This document shows positions 49,301-63,482 of a stretch of DNA of 64,000 nt, piece after piece (the stretch's first letter is position 1; each line of letters begins with the position of its first letter). The position numbers were made by a program, and so were the translations under genes. Source of the DNA: Semisulcospira habei (taxonomy: Eukaryota; Mollusca; Gastropoda; Semisulcospiridae); NCBI GenBank assembly GCA_036245525.1, contig BTPG01000008.1, positions 26,464,009 to 26,528,008 of the forward strand, written 5' to 3'. Below the pieces are notes generated by a model. It was given only the letters and a program-made list of their open reading frames with translations, was not told where the DNA came from and ran no database searches.

Positions 49301-52300
49301 ACAATTGCTTGAAATAAATTTGACTGAGGCGCCAAGCTATTCTGGCACCACCCTTGGATTAAAATAGTTGATCTGTCTCCTGTATCCGTAATTTAGCCTT
49401 CATAGGACATTAAATCTTTTTTTTTTAATCAGCCTCAGGATGTAATGGGTTCACACATTTACTCTAATCCCTTCACTGCTGAGAAAAGGTGAACACAATC
49501 CAACTGAAGGAGACATAGATCCCCATGAGCCCCTGCAGTTGCAGAGGCTCATGAAGGTCAGTACCTCTTGCTGACGCCACTTGATAGCTTGAGGGATGGA
49601 TCGATCAGTCTGTTACTTACCAGTATGCGAAAGGCCATTGGGCCCACAGTGGGCGGACAATGGCCAATATCGGCCCGGTGATTAACCCTTTAACTGCTAC
49701 TGATGAAACCACTGAGAAAAGATGCACAACTACACATTTTTTTCTTTGGGGCAATATTGTCAGTAGCAATCGAGGGGTTAACCATTTAACTCCAAGGCTG
49801 GTTTTCTCACATTTTTTAGATGTCACCTGATGGCTGTACCAGTTGCAGGAGATGGATTGACCATGATAATTCAAGGGTAGTGCCAGATTAGCTTGGCGCC
49901 TGATGGTGCCAAGCTAATCTGGCACTACCCTTGAATCATCATGGTCCTTGAATTCCCTTGTATACCCTTAAATACCCTTGAATTCTCATGGTCGATCCAT
50001 CTCAAGCCGTAGTGCATTGGGGCTAAATGGGTCAGTTTGACAGTTTACTGATTCTTATTTATGTCTTTAAAATTTGCATTCATTTAAAAACAAAACAACA
50101 ACAAAAAACTAAAAAACAAACAAAAAAGCAACAACATATATATATAATTTATTTGGTTTTGTTTGTAATACAGATACTACATTCAGGTGGAAGAACTCAG
50201 GCAGTCCTGTTCTCAGCCTATGCCCACATCCACAGAGACATCATCCAGAACTTTCTCTGCACCCAGCGGAATCACCAATTTTCAGCACTCCTTCCCACAG
50301 TCTCGGTCACACCACAAAGAGCCTGCGTCAATGGGTACAGGTTATGGCGTCGGTGGGAACGCATCATGTGCTGGGCTGAAACGCAAAAGAAATGTAAGGG
50401 GGACGTCTGAATCGTAAAAGAAACATAAAAGACTATCTGAGACATAAAAGAAAACCTAAGGGACAATCTTAGGCATTAAGGAAATGTAACGGCCATGGCC
50501 TTATCTTGTTTTTATGATTCTGACAGTATCGTTAGCCCCCTTTGCCTGCCACTGGATGCATGTTCTGTTTCTGAAATCTTTCTTCATTCAACGACCAAAA
50601 TATACAGACATCTGAGGAACATGGATACAAGTTGGTCTCGGCAAGAGGTATAGATCCTCATGAGCCCCTACGGGGGCTCATGAGGATCTGTACCTCTTGC
50701 AGATGGATTGTGTTCAGTTTATTTTGGGTGGTTAAGGGGTTAAAGACAGATAAGGTCTCGTCTCCAGCGTTTCTTTCATGCATTAGATTGTCTTGTACCA
50801 TTCACCTCCAAGACATCGAAAGCATGAGATGGCGCAGCCATGGTAGTTCAAGGGTAGAGCCAGATTAGCTTCACGCCTCCAGGCACATAACATAACATAT
50901 GGAACATAACCATCTCGGTGACCTCCCAAAGTTGCGAAAGGTATTCGGTGTGAATTGGTTAGGGTACAAGGTGAAGCGAAAAAGAATGATGACTGAATTC
51001 AAATTTTGTTTGTGCTTGTTTTTTTTTTGTGATTACTTTTTTGTGCCTCTATGGTCAACAGTCAAATGTTTAACCCTTATCATTCAGAATACACCAGTGT
51101 GTGAAATAAGTTTGACTAAAATAGTTCAAAGGTAGTACCAGAATAATAGGCGCCAAGCTTTTGTGGCACCACCCTTGAACTAAATCCATTGGTCCATATC
51201 TTTATCTGTAAGTACTATAATGTGGCTTGCATATGGCAGTGTATAAATTTGAAGCTTTTAGCCTCAGTATGATATGGGTTAAATTGCGCTGATAATACTA
51301 TGAATTTCATCAGGGATAACATGTCCTTCACAGAACCCAAAGCCTCTTTTTTCTTCCGAATATAAACAAGAGTACCTGGGCAGCTAAATAATTTGGGCAT
51401 TCGCAATGATGTGTTCTGTCCCCTCGGAAGCTTGAGGTCATTTAGAGTCCAGTTTTCCAGTCAGGTAAATTCATAGTATGTTTGGCGCACTTTAAGCCAT
51501 TTAACCCCATGGGCGCATTTCCCAAATTTTGGAGGTGTCATCTAATGACTGTGTGGCAGTTGTGGGAGATAGATCAGCCATGATAATTCAAGGGTAGTGC
51601 CAGATGAGCTTGGCGCTCATTTGGCACTACCCTTGAATTATCATGGTCGATCCAGCTCCTGCTGTATGGCGTCGGGGCTCAATGGGTTAAACTGCAATTT
51701 TCTTTTTCTGAGGAATAGAGAATAGAGGTCAGTAACTCAGCAAGAGGTGCAGATTCTCATGAGCCTCTGCAGCAGCCTCTTGAGGGTTGGAAGGGCTGTT
51801 AGTGCACGCACACGCGCCCGCACACACACACACACACACCATCACACACACACACATCTACATCTTCACATGCGTGCACAGATACACTCAGCATACACAC
51901 ACACACACACACACACGCACGCACGCACGCTCAAAAACACAGACAAACCTAATGCTGTGCAGTGTGCATTGTTTACATATATAATTGAAAAGTGGCCAAA
52001 GTACAGCCTGTACTTTTATGAGTTACTGCCATTTGATGATGTCCTTGGGATGACAGTGACCCCAGCCATCAGGGGTCAAGGTTAATACAGGTAGAAGAGT
52101 GCCAGTCATGTGCAGATCATGAAAATGATCTAAACCTATTTGATAGAGGAGTTTATTTGAAATGAAGAGGGCTTTGGCAGGGGGTGTTTATAGGAAAATA
52201 AGTGCGGAACGGATGTGAAGAGAGCCTTGACAGTAATAAAAGTTTCAAGAATTCCTTTATTCGAGCTCACTTTAGTTTCACTGCCATTTGGCTCAGCCAT

Positions 52301-55300
52301 TGGTATTCTCTGCCAGGCACCATGGAGACATACCAATCATAATAGCTTGGGGTAGTGTTTGATCATTTGTCAAGGGCAGTGCCTATTTAGCTTTGTGCGT
52401 ACAGAGGTGATTGGTACCAGTATTCTCTGCCAGTCACTGCATACGCTTTAGAGACGTATCAGTCATAATAGCATGGGGGTAGTGTTTTATCAGGTGTGAG
52501 CTGCAGAGCCCATTTAGCATGGTTCTTACAGAGGTGCCAAGCTAAATAGGCACTACCCTTCAGCTGCCATAGTTGACCCATCTTACACACTTACTGCTGG
52601 AATTGTAAGTTGTGGGTGAGTTTTTGTGTGACTCGCAGTCAGAGTAATAATACTCTCACTTGTTTGAAAGTTTCATTCCTTGCATAAAACAGGCTTCTTC
52701 GATACTTAACCCTTTGGCTTTCCATAGCACTTTTTGTCAAGGTGATTCCTGCAGGAATCACCTTGACAAAAAGTGCTATTGACAGTCGGTGGGTTATACT
52801 GTATTTTTCTCTAAAAATAATTGATTTAAGTGTGGTTGTAATATAAGACAACCAAAACAACTGTGTCCAGAAAGAGGGCTGGAAAGATCACCCGATCTTG
52901 TCATATATGTGAACGTAACACTTATTTGCCAAATTAAGCGTTGTGTTCACGTCTCTACTTTTTCTGCTTCACGATAGGCTGGAGTAGGTGGTGTGGGAAA
53001 GGACAAAGCATTTAATGTTGTCCTGAAATGGGGACAGAGGATATATCGGTTACTGTTGAAATGACCGATGTTGACATTGTTGCATTGTTACTTTTCAGCA
53101 AACATAAAATGTATTTTACTGCACCTTTTCTTCTTGCTCTTTCATTTGTGTGTTGGTCTGTCATTGGAACCTTATGGCTTCCACCTATAAGTTCAACAAT
53201 CACAGACAAGCACACATTTGGAGCAGTAGGTGGAACGCTGGCGACAAGACCTTATCTTTATTTATAACCCCCTTACCGCCCAAGAAAACCTGAAGACAAT
53301 CCATCTGCAAGAGGTACAGATCCTTTTGAGTCCTCGCAATTGAGGGTGCTCATGAGGAACTATGCCTCTTGATGAGACCAGCTAGTATCCATGTTCCTCA
53401 GACGGTTGTATGTTTTGGTTGTTGAATAAAGAAAGATTTCAGAAACAAAATATGCATCCGGTGGCACAGAAGGGGGTTACCGATACCGAATCATCAGGGG
53501 TGTTGATATGATTTAGCTATTTCCCCCATTCAGAAAACGCTAACCCTTCGGCTGTCGGTAGCGGTTTTTGTCACGATGATTCCTGCAGGAATCATCATGA
53601 CAAAACTGCTACCAATAGCCAAGGGGTTAACACATGTTTTGCTTTTTTCCCTCTTTTATGATGTGCAGCGCATGTGTTTTGTTTTCAGGGATTTATCCCT
53701 CCAAGGATGGTCAAACCACATCCAACAGAGGACAGCGACGAAGGATTCAGCCCTGATCCACCTTTACCATCCCCACCTGCTATGAACTTGCTCTCCAGAC
53801 CTTCTCGATCACAATGGCAAGAAACAGAGATCAAAAGATCTACAGAGTTTGGTGGACTTGGTAGTAGGCGCACGGAGACTGGTAATGGCTGTGGGATGGA
53901 GGACTCTCAAAAGCCTGGAGCAGCAGCTGGACTGTGGGGAGCTGTGCAGAGAAATCAGGCAGGTCCTCCTGAGCACTTAAGTGGCAGAACAGGACGAACG
54001 ACCTCTGCTGCAGGGAGAGGTTACACAGGTTCTGTGCTCTTGGAGTATCGATCTGGAGGAGAGAGTCCAGGGTTTGGGTCACCGGATGTGCAAAGTGTTG
54101 TGTCCACTGTTTTGAGGAAAAACAGCCCTTGGAGAACTTTTGGCTCAACTTTGCCAAAGTTGACGTCAACTTCTACAATCCAGCTAGAAAATCTGAGCCC
54201 AGCACATGCCTCTCAACAAAAGACAGATATTGAACAAGGTGCTGGCGCAGATTCAAAGTGGGGTCAGTTTTGTGAAAGTGAGAATGAGAGTCCGTCTGAT
54301 TCATCACTAGTTGCTAATCAGGCAAGTAATGACTTCGCTGTTGCTCCAGATGCAGGGTTTGTTACATCAACACTGAACAGCACAGCAGAATCTTTCACAA
54401 CAGTTGTCAAGGGACCGACTGTGAAAAGATCTGCAGCAGAAATCATGGCTTTATTGAAGGGAAACAAGGCCAGTTCTCTTGGTTCTACAGTTTCAAGTGT
54501 CAAGCCAGTATCCAGCATTACAGTTTCTGGAAATGCTTCCTTTGATGGACTCCCTCAACATTTTCCAGCTGAAGGTAATCTAGTGTTGCCATTCCCTCAT
54601 AATCAAGGTTCATTGAATCAGAGTCTTGCTCCAAAGTCAAATCCCACAGTAACTGAAAGTATCTCGGTGTCACCTGGGTCCTCGAGCAAGTTTTCAGGTG
54701 AGAAATCTTGTAATTCTCCACTCCTAAGCTCATCGAATCAACACCAGACTTCTGATTTAGGATGCGTTGAAGATCTGTCTGCATTGTCTACACCAACACC
54801 ACATCTTTCACTGAATCAACACCAGACTTCTGATTTAGGATGCGTTGAAGATCTGTCTGCATTGTCTACACCAACACCACATCTTTCACTGAATCAACAC
54901 CAGACTTCTGATTTAGGATGCGTTGAAGATCTGTCTGCATTGTCTACACCAACACAACATCTTTCAGATCCACAGCCTGCATTACTTCATTCTGTTTTGA
55001 AAGGAAACATTGCAGTAGATAAATGTGTGTCATGTGGTGAAGGGCCTCCAGCAGTTAAGGCTCAGTCTCTATTACCTCACAATTCTGTAGGACTTGGCTC
55101 AGAACTTGGTAAAACAGGGCTGTTGTCGCCTGCTGGAAATGTCATTTCACACCCTCCTACAAACGTTTTTCACAAACTTTGTGTATCTCCCAAACTTTCT
55201 CAGTCAACGGCTTCTTTGTCAAGGCGTGACTTTGAACTTGATGAGGATGAAGATGGCTTTTGTGACAGCTCCTCTCTGAGGCAGGAAGACTCACAGGCAC

Positions 55301-58300
55301 TGTCAGATTTAGATTTTCCACTTTCCGACTGGAGCACAGAGGTGACTGACTCTCACGGTAGAGTGTCACACTCACAGTCATCTGTTCATGAAAGTTCAGA
55401 GACAGGCAAAGCATTCACTGAATCTCTTGGTTCCACTGGCAGTAGGGTCGGAGAGAATAGTCTAGTCCAGCAAACTCAGCAGCTTGATGCTTTTAACCCC
55501 CTTGTTCATGCAGTATCTGGTGTTGTTCATGGTACGAGTGGCTGCATGCACAGGGACATTAAAGGTGATCATGTGAATACTAATGGTCTTGCACTCGCTG
55601 GAAAAGAAAGTGAAGAGATTGTCAGTTGTGCTGACGCTGAAGCAAGTCTTCAAGAATGCCACATGAACCTTGACCACTCCAAGAAAAGTTCCCCACAAAG
55701 GGCAAACACAACAGCAGGGGGTGGGAAAATGAAAGATGTGCCAGATTATTTTGGTCAGCCTTTGAACACTAATGTCAGGGTAGAACCTGTTAGTGTTACA
55801 CAGTTTGGACAACCTGCAAACACAGGAGAGGACCTGGCTGTATCAGAGAAACAAGACGATGCATTCAGTGGATGTTTTGACCTTGGCTTCTCTCCTCTAT
55901 CTAATGCATCATGTGATGATGATACGCTTGTGGATCCCACAGTGCATGTCAGGTCTGATTCAGCAACAAATGTGACCCAAAAAAATTCATATGAGTCTCA
56001 GGATGGGTTGGGAACTTCAGCTGATAATCTCTTCAACCCAGACTCGTGTGTTGTTGACCAAGGTATGTCTACTGACTCAACCACTCACAGACCTTCAGCA
56101 CAGGAAAACGAAAGAAACGAGCCATCTCTTGACATGCCAGAAGATTTAGCCCAGGATAGTAGCATGCCCATGAAAGAAGTGGGAGATCTTGGAGTAAAGG
56201 AGATGGACTCTACAAATACTGAATATCGTCCCTGTGAAACTGAGGATCAACAGACCTGTCAGTCACAAGAAGATGAGAACAATGAGAGCCCAGTGGGCTT
56301 GCCTGGTACAGAACATTTGCAGAATGTCTCCGGCAATAACAAAACTCTGAATGACTTGGAGATCAGCCCCGATTCTCCACAGGAATTTCCAGAACAAAAT
56401 TCAGAAGAATTTGTAGGAGCTGCACCACAAATGAAAGCAGCGTGTTTCACAGATCACATTCAGTATCAATCACAGATGTCTATTGTCCCATCTTCCCAGA
56501 CACCAGATGTACAGCCCTCTTTTTCCAGTCACATCATTTCCAAATCCTTTCTAGACTTACCACACAGCCAAGGCTCTGCACACTTTCTGGAATCTGCCAC
56601 TATTGGATATTGTAAAAAGAACGGCTCTACAAGAGAGCACAAGTGTTCAGAGTTTGATACTGTGGATGACTTGGTAACAGACATGAACTCTGGGTCTGAG
56701 GTGACAATAAGTGCAGGGTCTCCTGCACACTGGTTACCTCCCTTAATGCACTCCCCTGGCACAGTGCATATCAAGGGAGGTAACCAGTGTGGCACTCCTG
56801 CTGAAGGAACTGATGCATGCTTTGAAGAAAGTGATGTGATGGACACTGACTGCCCACAAGCACACGAACTGAGTGTCTCTGCAAATTCTGCAAACTATGA
56901 ATATAATGCATACAGGCAAGAATCCAGTGTGTCTCCGATGTCCACACGCTATAGATCAGGCACAGAAGAGGACGACATCAAGCAGGAGGAAGTTCCTCGG
57001 CACATATATGTGCAGGAGAAATACTCTGGTGGGACAGCTGCAAAAGACAACTGTTTTGACAGTACCCGTACATGTAGTCCAAATCATGAGACATCTGGTA
57101 CATTTTCCAAAGGAGGAGATATCCCTGAACGCCTTGGCCCATCCAAGAAGAACTATCAATCCAGACTGAGCCACATTTCTCTCGATCCACCAAACACAAA
57201 ATCTCAGGACAATGTCTTTGGTCAGTCTTCCTCATCTTCCTGTGGAGTTCTCAGGTTTTTCCAGACTGCGTCGGATGTTTTCAGCAAGGCCCCAACGGAT
57301 TGTTTGTCAGGGTCGGATTCTTGCGAATATTCAGAAGATCTCAGGGTGCCGGATGTGCTGCAAAGGGTCAGACAGAGAGGGAGAATGGGCAAAAAAGCTG
57401 TTGGGTCAGATGTGTCAACAGCTGCAAATAGACGCACAGGTAAAAGCAAGAGGCTGTGTTTTCTGTCTCATCACTTGTCTGCCTCTCTTTCTATTTGTGT
57501 GTTCTGTAAACAGTATCAGTGACTGCATGCACAAGGGGACAAACTTTCTGAAGCCTCAAGTTTTTTAGTTCCCAGGGTCACCCTGGTCAGCCCCACAGGG
57601 TGGGTTTTTCTCTCTATTCTGGGGCATGTGTTTCTGTCTACCCTTTGTCCATTCACCTGTATTTGCCTTTTTAAAACTCTCCCTACTGTCTGCACTGCCT
57701 GTAGCTCTTGATATTGGATGTGTGTTGCTAAATGGTCTTAGCTTTATTTAGGCCCATGTGTTAGGTTTATTTAACGTATTTGACCGGCTGGCGACATACA
57801 TTCAATGTTCTGTTTCTTTTTTATTTTTTCACAAGCAGTGCAGGCACGTCCTGAGAAAGCCTTGTTGCTGTCGGGACGTTAAGCAATGTACAATCAATCA
57901 ATCAATCAATCATTTTCATCCCCTCCACTGCCAGTGGACAGTGACTCTGTTTTGGAAACCATTATTAACCCTTATCATTCGGAATACACCAGTGTGTGAA
58001 ATAAGTTTGACTAAAATAGTTCAAGGGTAGTGCCAGAATAGCTTGGCGCCTCTAGGTGCCAAGCTATTCTGGCACCACCCTTGAACTAAAGCCATTGATC
58101 TATATCCTTATCTGTAAGTGCTATAATGTAGCTTGCATGTGGCAGTGTACAAATTTGAAGCTTTCAGCCTCAGTATGATATGGGTTCATTTTATACCAAA
58201 GAGCCCCAGCCGTCAAACAACATGGATACAAAGTGGTTTCATTGAGAGGCATGGATCCTCATCACTGGCTGCAACTGCGGGGGCTCATTAGAATCTATAT

Positions 58301-61300
58301 ATTTCTTGTAACTGGGTGGTGTTCCATTTTTCTCAGCAATCAATGAGTTGCAGTGGCTTTCCACTTTGCTACCTACTTTGAACTGTAAAAATAGTCTGTA
58401 ACGCATCTTGTTTGTTGATTTTGTTTCATTGACCCAATAAACCCTAAGGCCGCATTTCAATTTTAGAAGCGTCATTTCCCAACTAAGTAACAGTTACAGG
58501 AGATGGATCAGCCATGATAATTCAAGGGTAGTGCCAGATTAGAGTCCACCTTCTATAGTACATTGGGGCTAAATAGGTGAACCTGAGAGGAAGACAGATT
58601 CTTGAAGGTGGTAGCCATTATTTGCAGGCAGCCACTGATACTGTTTATGTACCAGTGGTTGCATGCATGATAGGGTTAATGGCTGTGCACCTCTGATGTC
58701 TGAAAGTTCAAAACACAATCCAAATTTAAATCCAATAAGCCAAAAACATCAGTAGTGAGTAGCTCGCTCGAGCATGCCCTTATCACAAAGTGACTGCTCT
58801 GTGTTTTTTCTTTACCCTGTTTGATCCTGATACACTCATTGCTTGAAACAGATTTTACTATGATAGTTCAAGGGTGGTGCCAGAATAGCTTGGCGCATGA
58901 GGCACCAAGCTATTCTGGCACCACCCTTGAACTAAAATGCTTGATCTATCTCCTAATCTGTAATAGAGCCTTCATAGGACAATAAGCAAATTATTTTTAA
59001 GAAATCAGCCTCGGGATGTAATGGGTTAAGCATGTGAGTGAATGCACATGTTTCCCTTGAGTGTGGTTGTTGGCACTGGGAGCCAATTTGCAGGCTAAAG
59101 TGTCTGCAACTTTCTATCTCACTTTCTTTCAGACTGGAGTGATGATAGCCCCAGACTGTACCAGCCTCTTGTTACTACCCTCCTCCACCCTGACCAACTG
59201 ATTGCCGGGAAACCTGCAGTTGGAGACCACAGCCTGGTATCGGGACAGCGAGAACCTTTCTCCAGTGACATCACTCAAATGGTATAGTATTTTTTTTTTT
59301 TTTTTTTTAACCGTTTCAGAAGAAGAAGACCATTGTGGCCTAGCACCGATTTATTGTCTGACAAATACAACGATATGTCACACAAGAGGCTTAGATTCTC
59401 ATGAGCCCCCGCGATGCAGGGGCTCATGAGAATCTATGCCTCTTGCAGATTGAAAGCCCTGACTACATTCAGTAATAGTTGATCGCTTCTTTCAGGACAC
59501 AAATAATAATAATTATGATAATAATATATAGTTTTGTATCCCCAAAATGTGCTCAAGGTGCCATACATAAAAATTGTCTAAGGTACTCTAAAACTAATAA
59601 AAACTAAAAATTGAGTACAGCTTAAGCGTACAGATAAAAAATATATACAAGCACACACGCACGTACACACAGGGTTGATAGTCATTACTTTTTTTCTTTA
59701 ATGAAATAACTTTTCTTTAATTCTGGTAAAAGGTTAAAGAAATAAATTTTCTTTACTTTTTTTTGAAAATTAAAGAAATAAATTTTCTTTAATTTTTCTT
59801 TTTAATGAAATAAATTTACGTTAAATACATGAAAAAAAGAATTTCAGCACAAGCATAAACAGTCATTACTGTTGGAAAGTAGGAAACACACACACACACC
59901 TACAAAGCCTTATTGAACTTAAGGAGAACTTTCATCTCTAAGTGTTCGTCTGACACTTTGCTTCTGATGGGTGTGAAGACAAGCCCAGCACACGAAAAGA
60001 GTCTTTCAACTGATGCACTGCTGGGTAGGATGGTATTTGTCCGTACAAAAATCTTCTTGACCTTCGGAAATCCATCCAGAGTTGCCAGGGACCTTTTGCA
60101 CAGCCCCGCTGTTTGCATTTAAAAATGAGCGTATCGGCTGACTTTCTTCCAACATACTCGTAGTATTCAATAAACGCGTCAAAGAATTTCGGCAAAATTT
60201 CATCACTCGATTCACTGCTGGAAGTGGAAGCCATCTTCTTTTCACGATCTCAATTTGAACTGATGCAGGGTAGGCTAGCAGTAATCCAAACTGCCTCAAA
60301 CCAGCTGCAACTGGGTCAAACCGGCTTTGCGCATAGGCACCTGTTGTTCGTGGCGGAAAAACGAACTGAAGTAACAAAATTTTTAACGAAAGAAATCGAT
60401 AATCGTTACTTTTATTTTTTAATTTGTTGAATTTTCTTTAACTTTTTAAAAACATTAACGCGTTAAATTTTCTTTAACCAAAAATTTAATTTGTTAAATC
60501 GTAAAATCGTTAAATCATTAAATCTTCCAACCCTGCGTACACATCATACGTAGGTAATCTCTTGGCTTGACTTCGCGAACGAAGATTCTATAGGGCTTGC
60601 CCACGTCGTCTGCAGGCATTTTCGTGGCTGCGGAGGCCAATCCGGGACAGGCAGGTTCGACCGCAGTGGCTGCAGGGGAAGGTCTGGTCAGGGTTCTGAA
60701 TTATGACAACTCTGTTTTTTCTTCTGAGCCGCAGGTAATACGCATCGGAAATACAAGAGCATATATGGAATGAAACAGGAAATTGCTATATCAACACAAA
60801 AATATGTTTTCTGTCTGGATTTGAAAATGAAAAATTTGACTTCACACATAATATTGGCCTTAAAAGCAAAGTTATATAACAATGTTTTTCAAACATCTCG
60901 GCCATACTTTTCTTTTGTAAATTACTCAGCTTATAACAAACTTTGCAAATTAGGGTCCCCTTTTTAAATCTGAAGTTGACAATATTTATGTGTTCCTTAG
61001 ATTTAGCTGAACTTTAGATGTTTAGCCATTGATGCACGTTATAAACATGGCAACTTTGACCATTATTTCTTCTGACACATGCATATTTATTAATGTTAAT
61101 AATGTTAAATAGAGGAAAAGTCACTAATTATATTTGTACAAGGTTTAACCAGAAAAAAATCTGCTTCTGATAAATTTATAAACATGGCAAAATGAATAAC
61201 ACAGTTTTGCGTGTTATTCGTTTTGTCACGTTTTTAACTATAGTTTCCACACAAAGTGACTCACAAATGCAGACATGGGCTTCTCTCAAGAAAGGTTAGT

Positions 61301-63409
61301 TTATAGTACAAGGGTGACTAATACCAGGTGTGGGAGGATATTGTCCACTACAGACACTCTCTATTGACCACATCCCCAATAAACCTTCCTGTCCTGAATG
61401 GAGCACAAACTTCCCATAGATCAGAGCCCACCTCAGTCTAAAGATGTAAATGTGACAGTCTCTGGCAGCAAGAGGTGTAGATTCTCTTGAGCAGCTGCAG
61501 GGGCTTTTTAGAATCTATGCCTCTTGCAGATGACTTGGTCTGAATGTACCCTGATAGTCTGAAGACGTATATGGGGCCAGACATTGTCGGCCAGGGGTAT
61601 GTAGTCTTCTCATGAGCCCCAGCAGCTGCAGAGGCTCATGAGAATCCGTACCTCGTGTAGATGGAAGAACTGTGTCGGAGAACTGCACCCAGATTGAGGA
61701 TCAAAACAAGTCGATGGGATGGGAGTGTTACATACACTGCCTCTAATTTTGGAACCTCTTAGACTTACCTTGTCAAGTCTCTCATGACTATAGGGTACAA
61801 GTCCCTCAGTGGGTACTTTCACATCTGCAAGAGGCATAGATTCTCATGGGCCCCTGCATCTGCATGGGCTCATGAGAATCTACGCCTCTTGCTGTTGACG
61901 GTCAGCCTCTTGTACTCCCATTTTATCTCCACTGATGGAGGAAGTGGCCAGGGTGCAGCCGTTGACTGTGTGGATTTAGTGCCTGTTTATTGGTTTGTCA
62001 GTGGGAGGTGTGTCATCTCTCATCAAGGTCATGTGTGTGAACGCAGTGCTATAAATAATTGTGGCACAGGCACAGGTCAAAGGTGCAGCATAATTTATTA
62101 CAAGGTACTGAAGTTAAGAGCTGTTGCTATGCTACACACAGACGGCTTCAACTGTTCAAATATTTGTTGGAATAGTTGAATGTAGTTGAAGACATGAACT
62201 CTGGTCTGAAATGATGAGTCATAACCATAAAACAAACTTTTCACAGAGATGAAATCAAGGGCATGAAAGGCAATGCAAATGAACTGTATACATATGGCTG
62301 GTGTATATAATTCATAGTTATCACTTAACAGTAAATCTTTGATTTTTTTTTGGTTTATTTTATAGGTAAGAAGTGGACGAAAGGAGTGGGGATGGGGGTG
62401 GTGGTTTGAGGTGTTAGAGTAGATGAAGCCAGATACAGGGCAAAGGGTCCGAATGAAGGCTTATCAACCCTTTGTGTGTGGGTAGTGATTTCAGTCGCGA
62501 TGATTCCTGTAGGATTCATCGCGTCTAAAATGCTATTGACACGCAAAGGGTTAGAGAAAAAAAATGACTGCATTCAGCTGTGGACTTGTGCAGATTGATC
62601 CTGTCCTGTGAAACTAACCATGATAAATAAACAAAATTTAATAAATAAATAAATAAATAAACAAGTGCAAAGCTACACATAAACACCTTTTTGTTCTGAT
62701 TAGATCTCAGCCAAGCTAACAGGCTACAAGATGCAGGGCATGGTGTCCAGTCAGATGGTGGAACGTCCGATGGCTTGGCGACAACAGGCACAGCCCCCAT
62801 TTTTCACTGAAACTCCAGCAACAAGGCATCATGGAAGAAATGAGGCACTGCCTCTGTCTGAAGAGGAAAGTAGCGCTCACCCCTGGCCAGGGAGGGATGG
62901 TCGTTCCGATGTTGCAAAATATGGGTCAGAAATGCGGCACGATCAGAGGTGGACACCAGAAGCTAGACTGCAGTCCCCGTCAGGTTTGAAAGAACATTTT
63001 CTTGCAGTCTGATGATGTACGTGCGACCGATCTCTGCCATCAAGAGGCATGAATTTTCATGAGCCCCTGCAGCCGCAGGGGCTCATCAGAATCCTCGCCT
63101 CTTGCAGATGGAACGGTCTGGCTAATGGACTGTACCCTGATAAATCTGTAGATGTAAATGGGGCCAGGCACTGTCAGCAAGAGGCAAGGATTCTCATGAG
63201 CCCCTGCGACTGCAGGGGCTCATGAGAATCCTTGCTTCTTGCAGATGGAAGAAGTTTCTCGGAGAACTGTAAAAGAATCCCTTTCACTTTTTAATCCCCT
63301 TCACTTCGGGGCTCCATTATTTGTGTCACGCAACTCAGCCTAAAACCTCCCTCCCTGCCCCCCTCCCTTCCAGAGCCCTCCCCCTCCCCCCCCACCCCCC
63401 AACACACAC

Positions 63410-63482
<73 letters not shown>

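Noticed and set aside
61440..63245. CRISPR-like look of repeated palindromes with spacers
   Set aside because: The repeats are D-family hairpins with related spacers in a eukaryotic intron; there is no direct-repeat/unique-spacer pattern and no cas gene.
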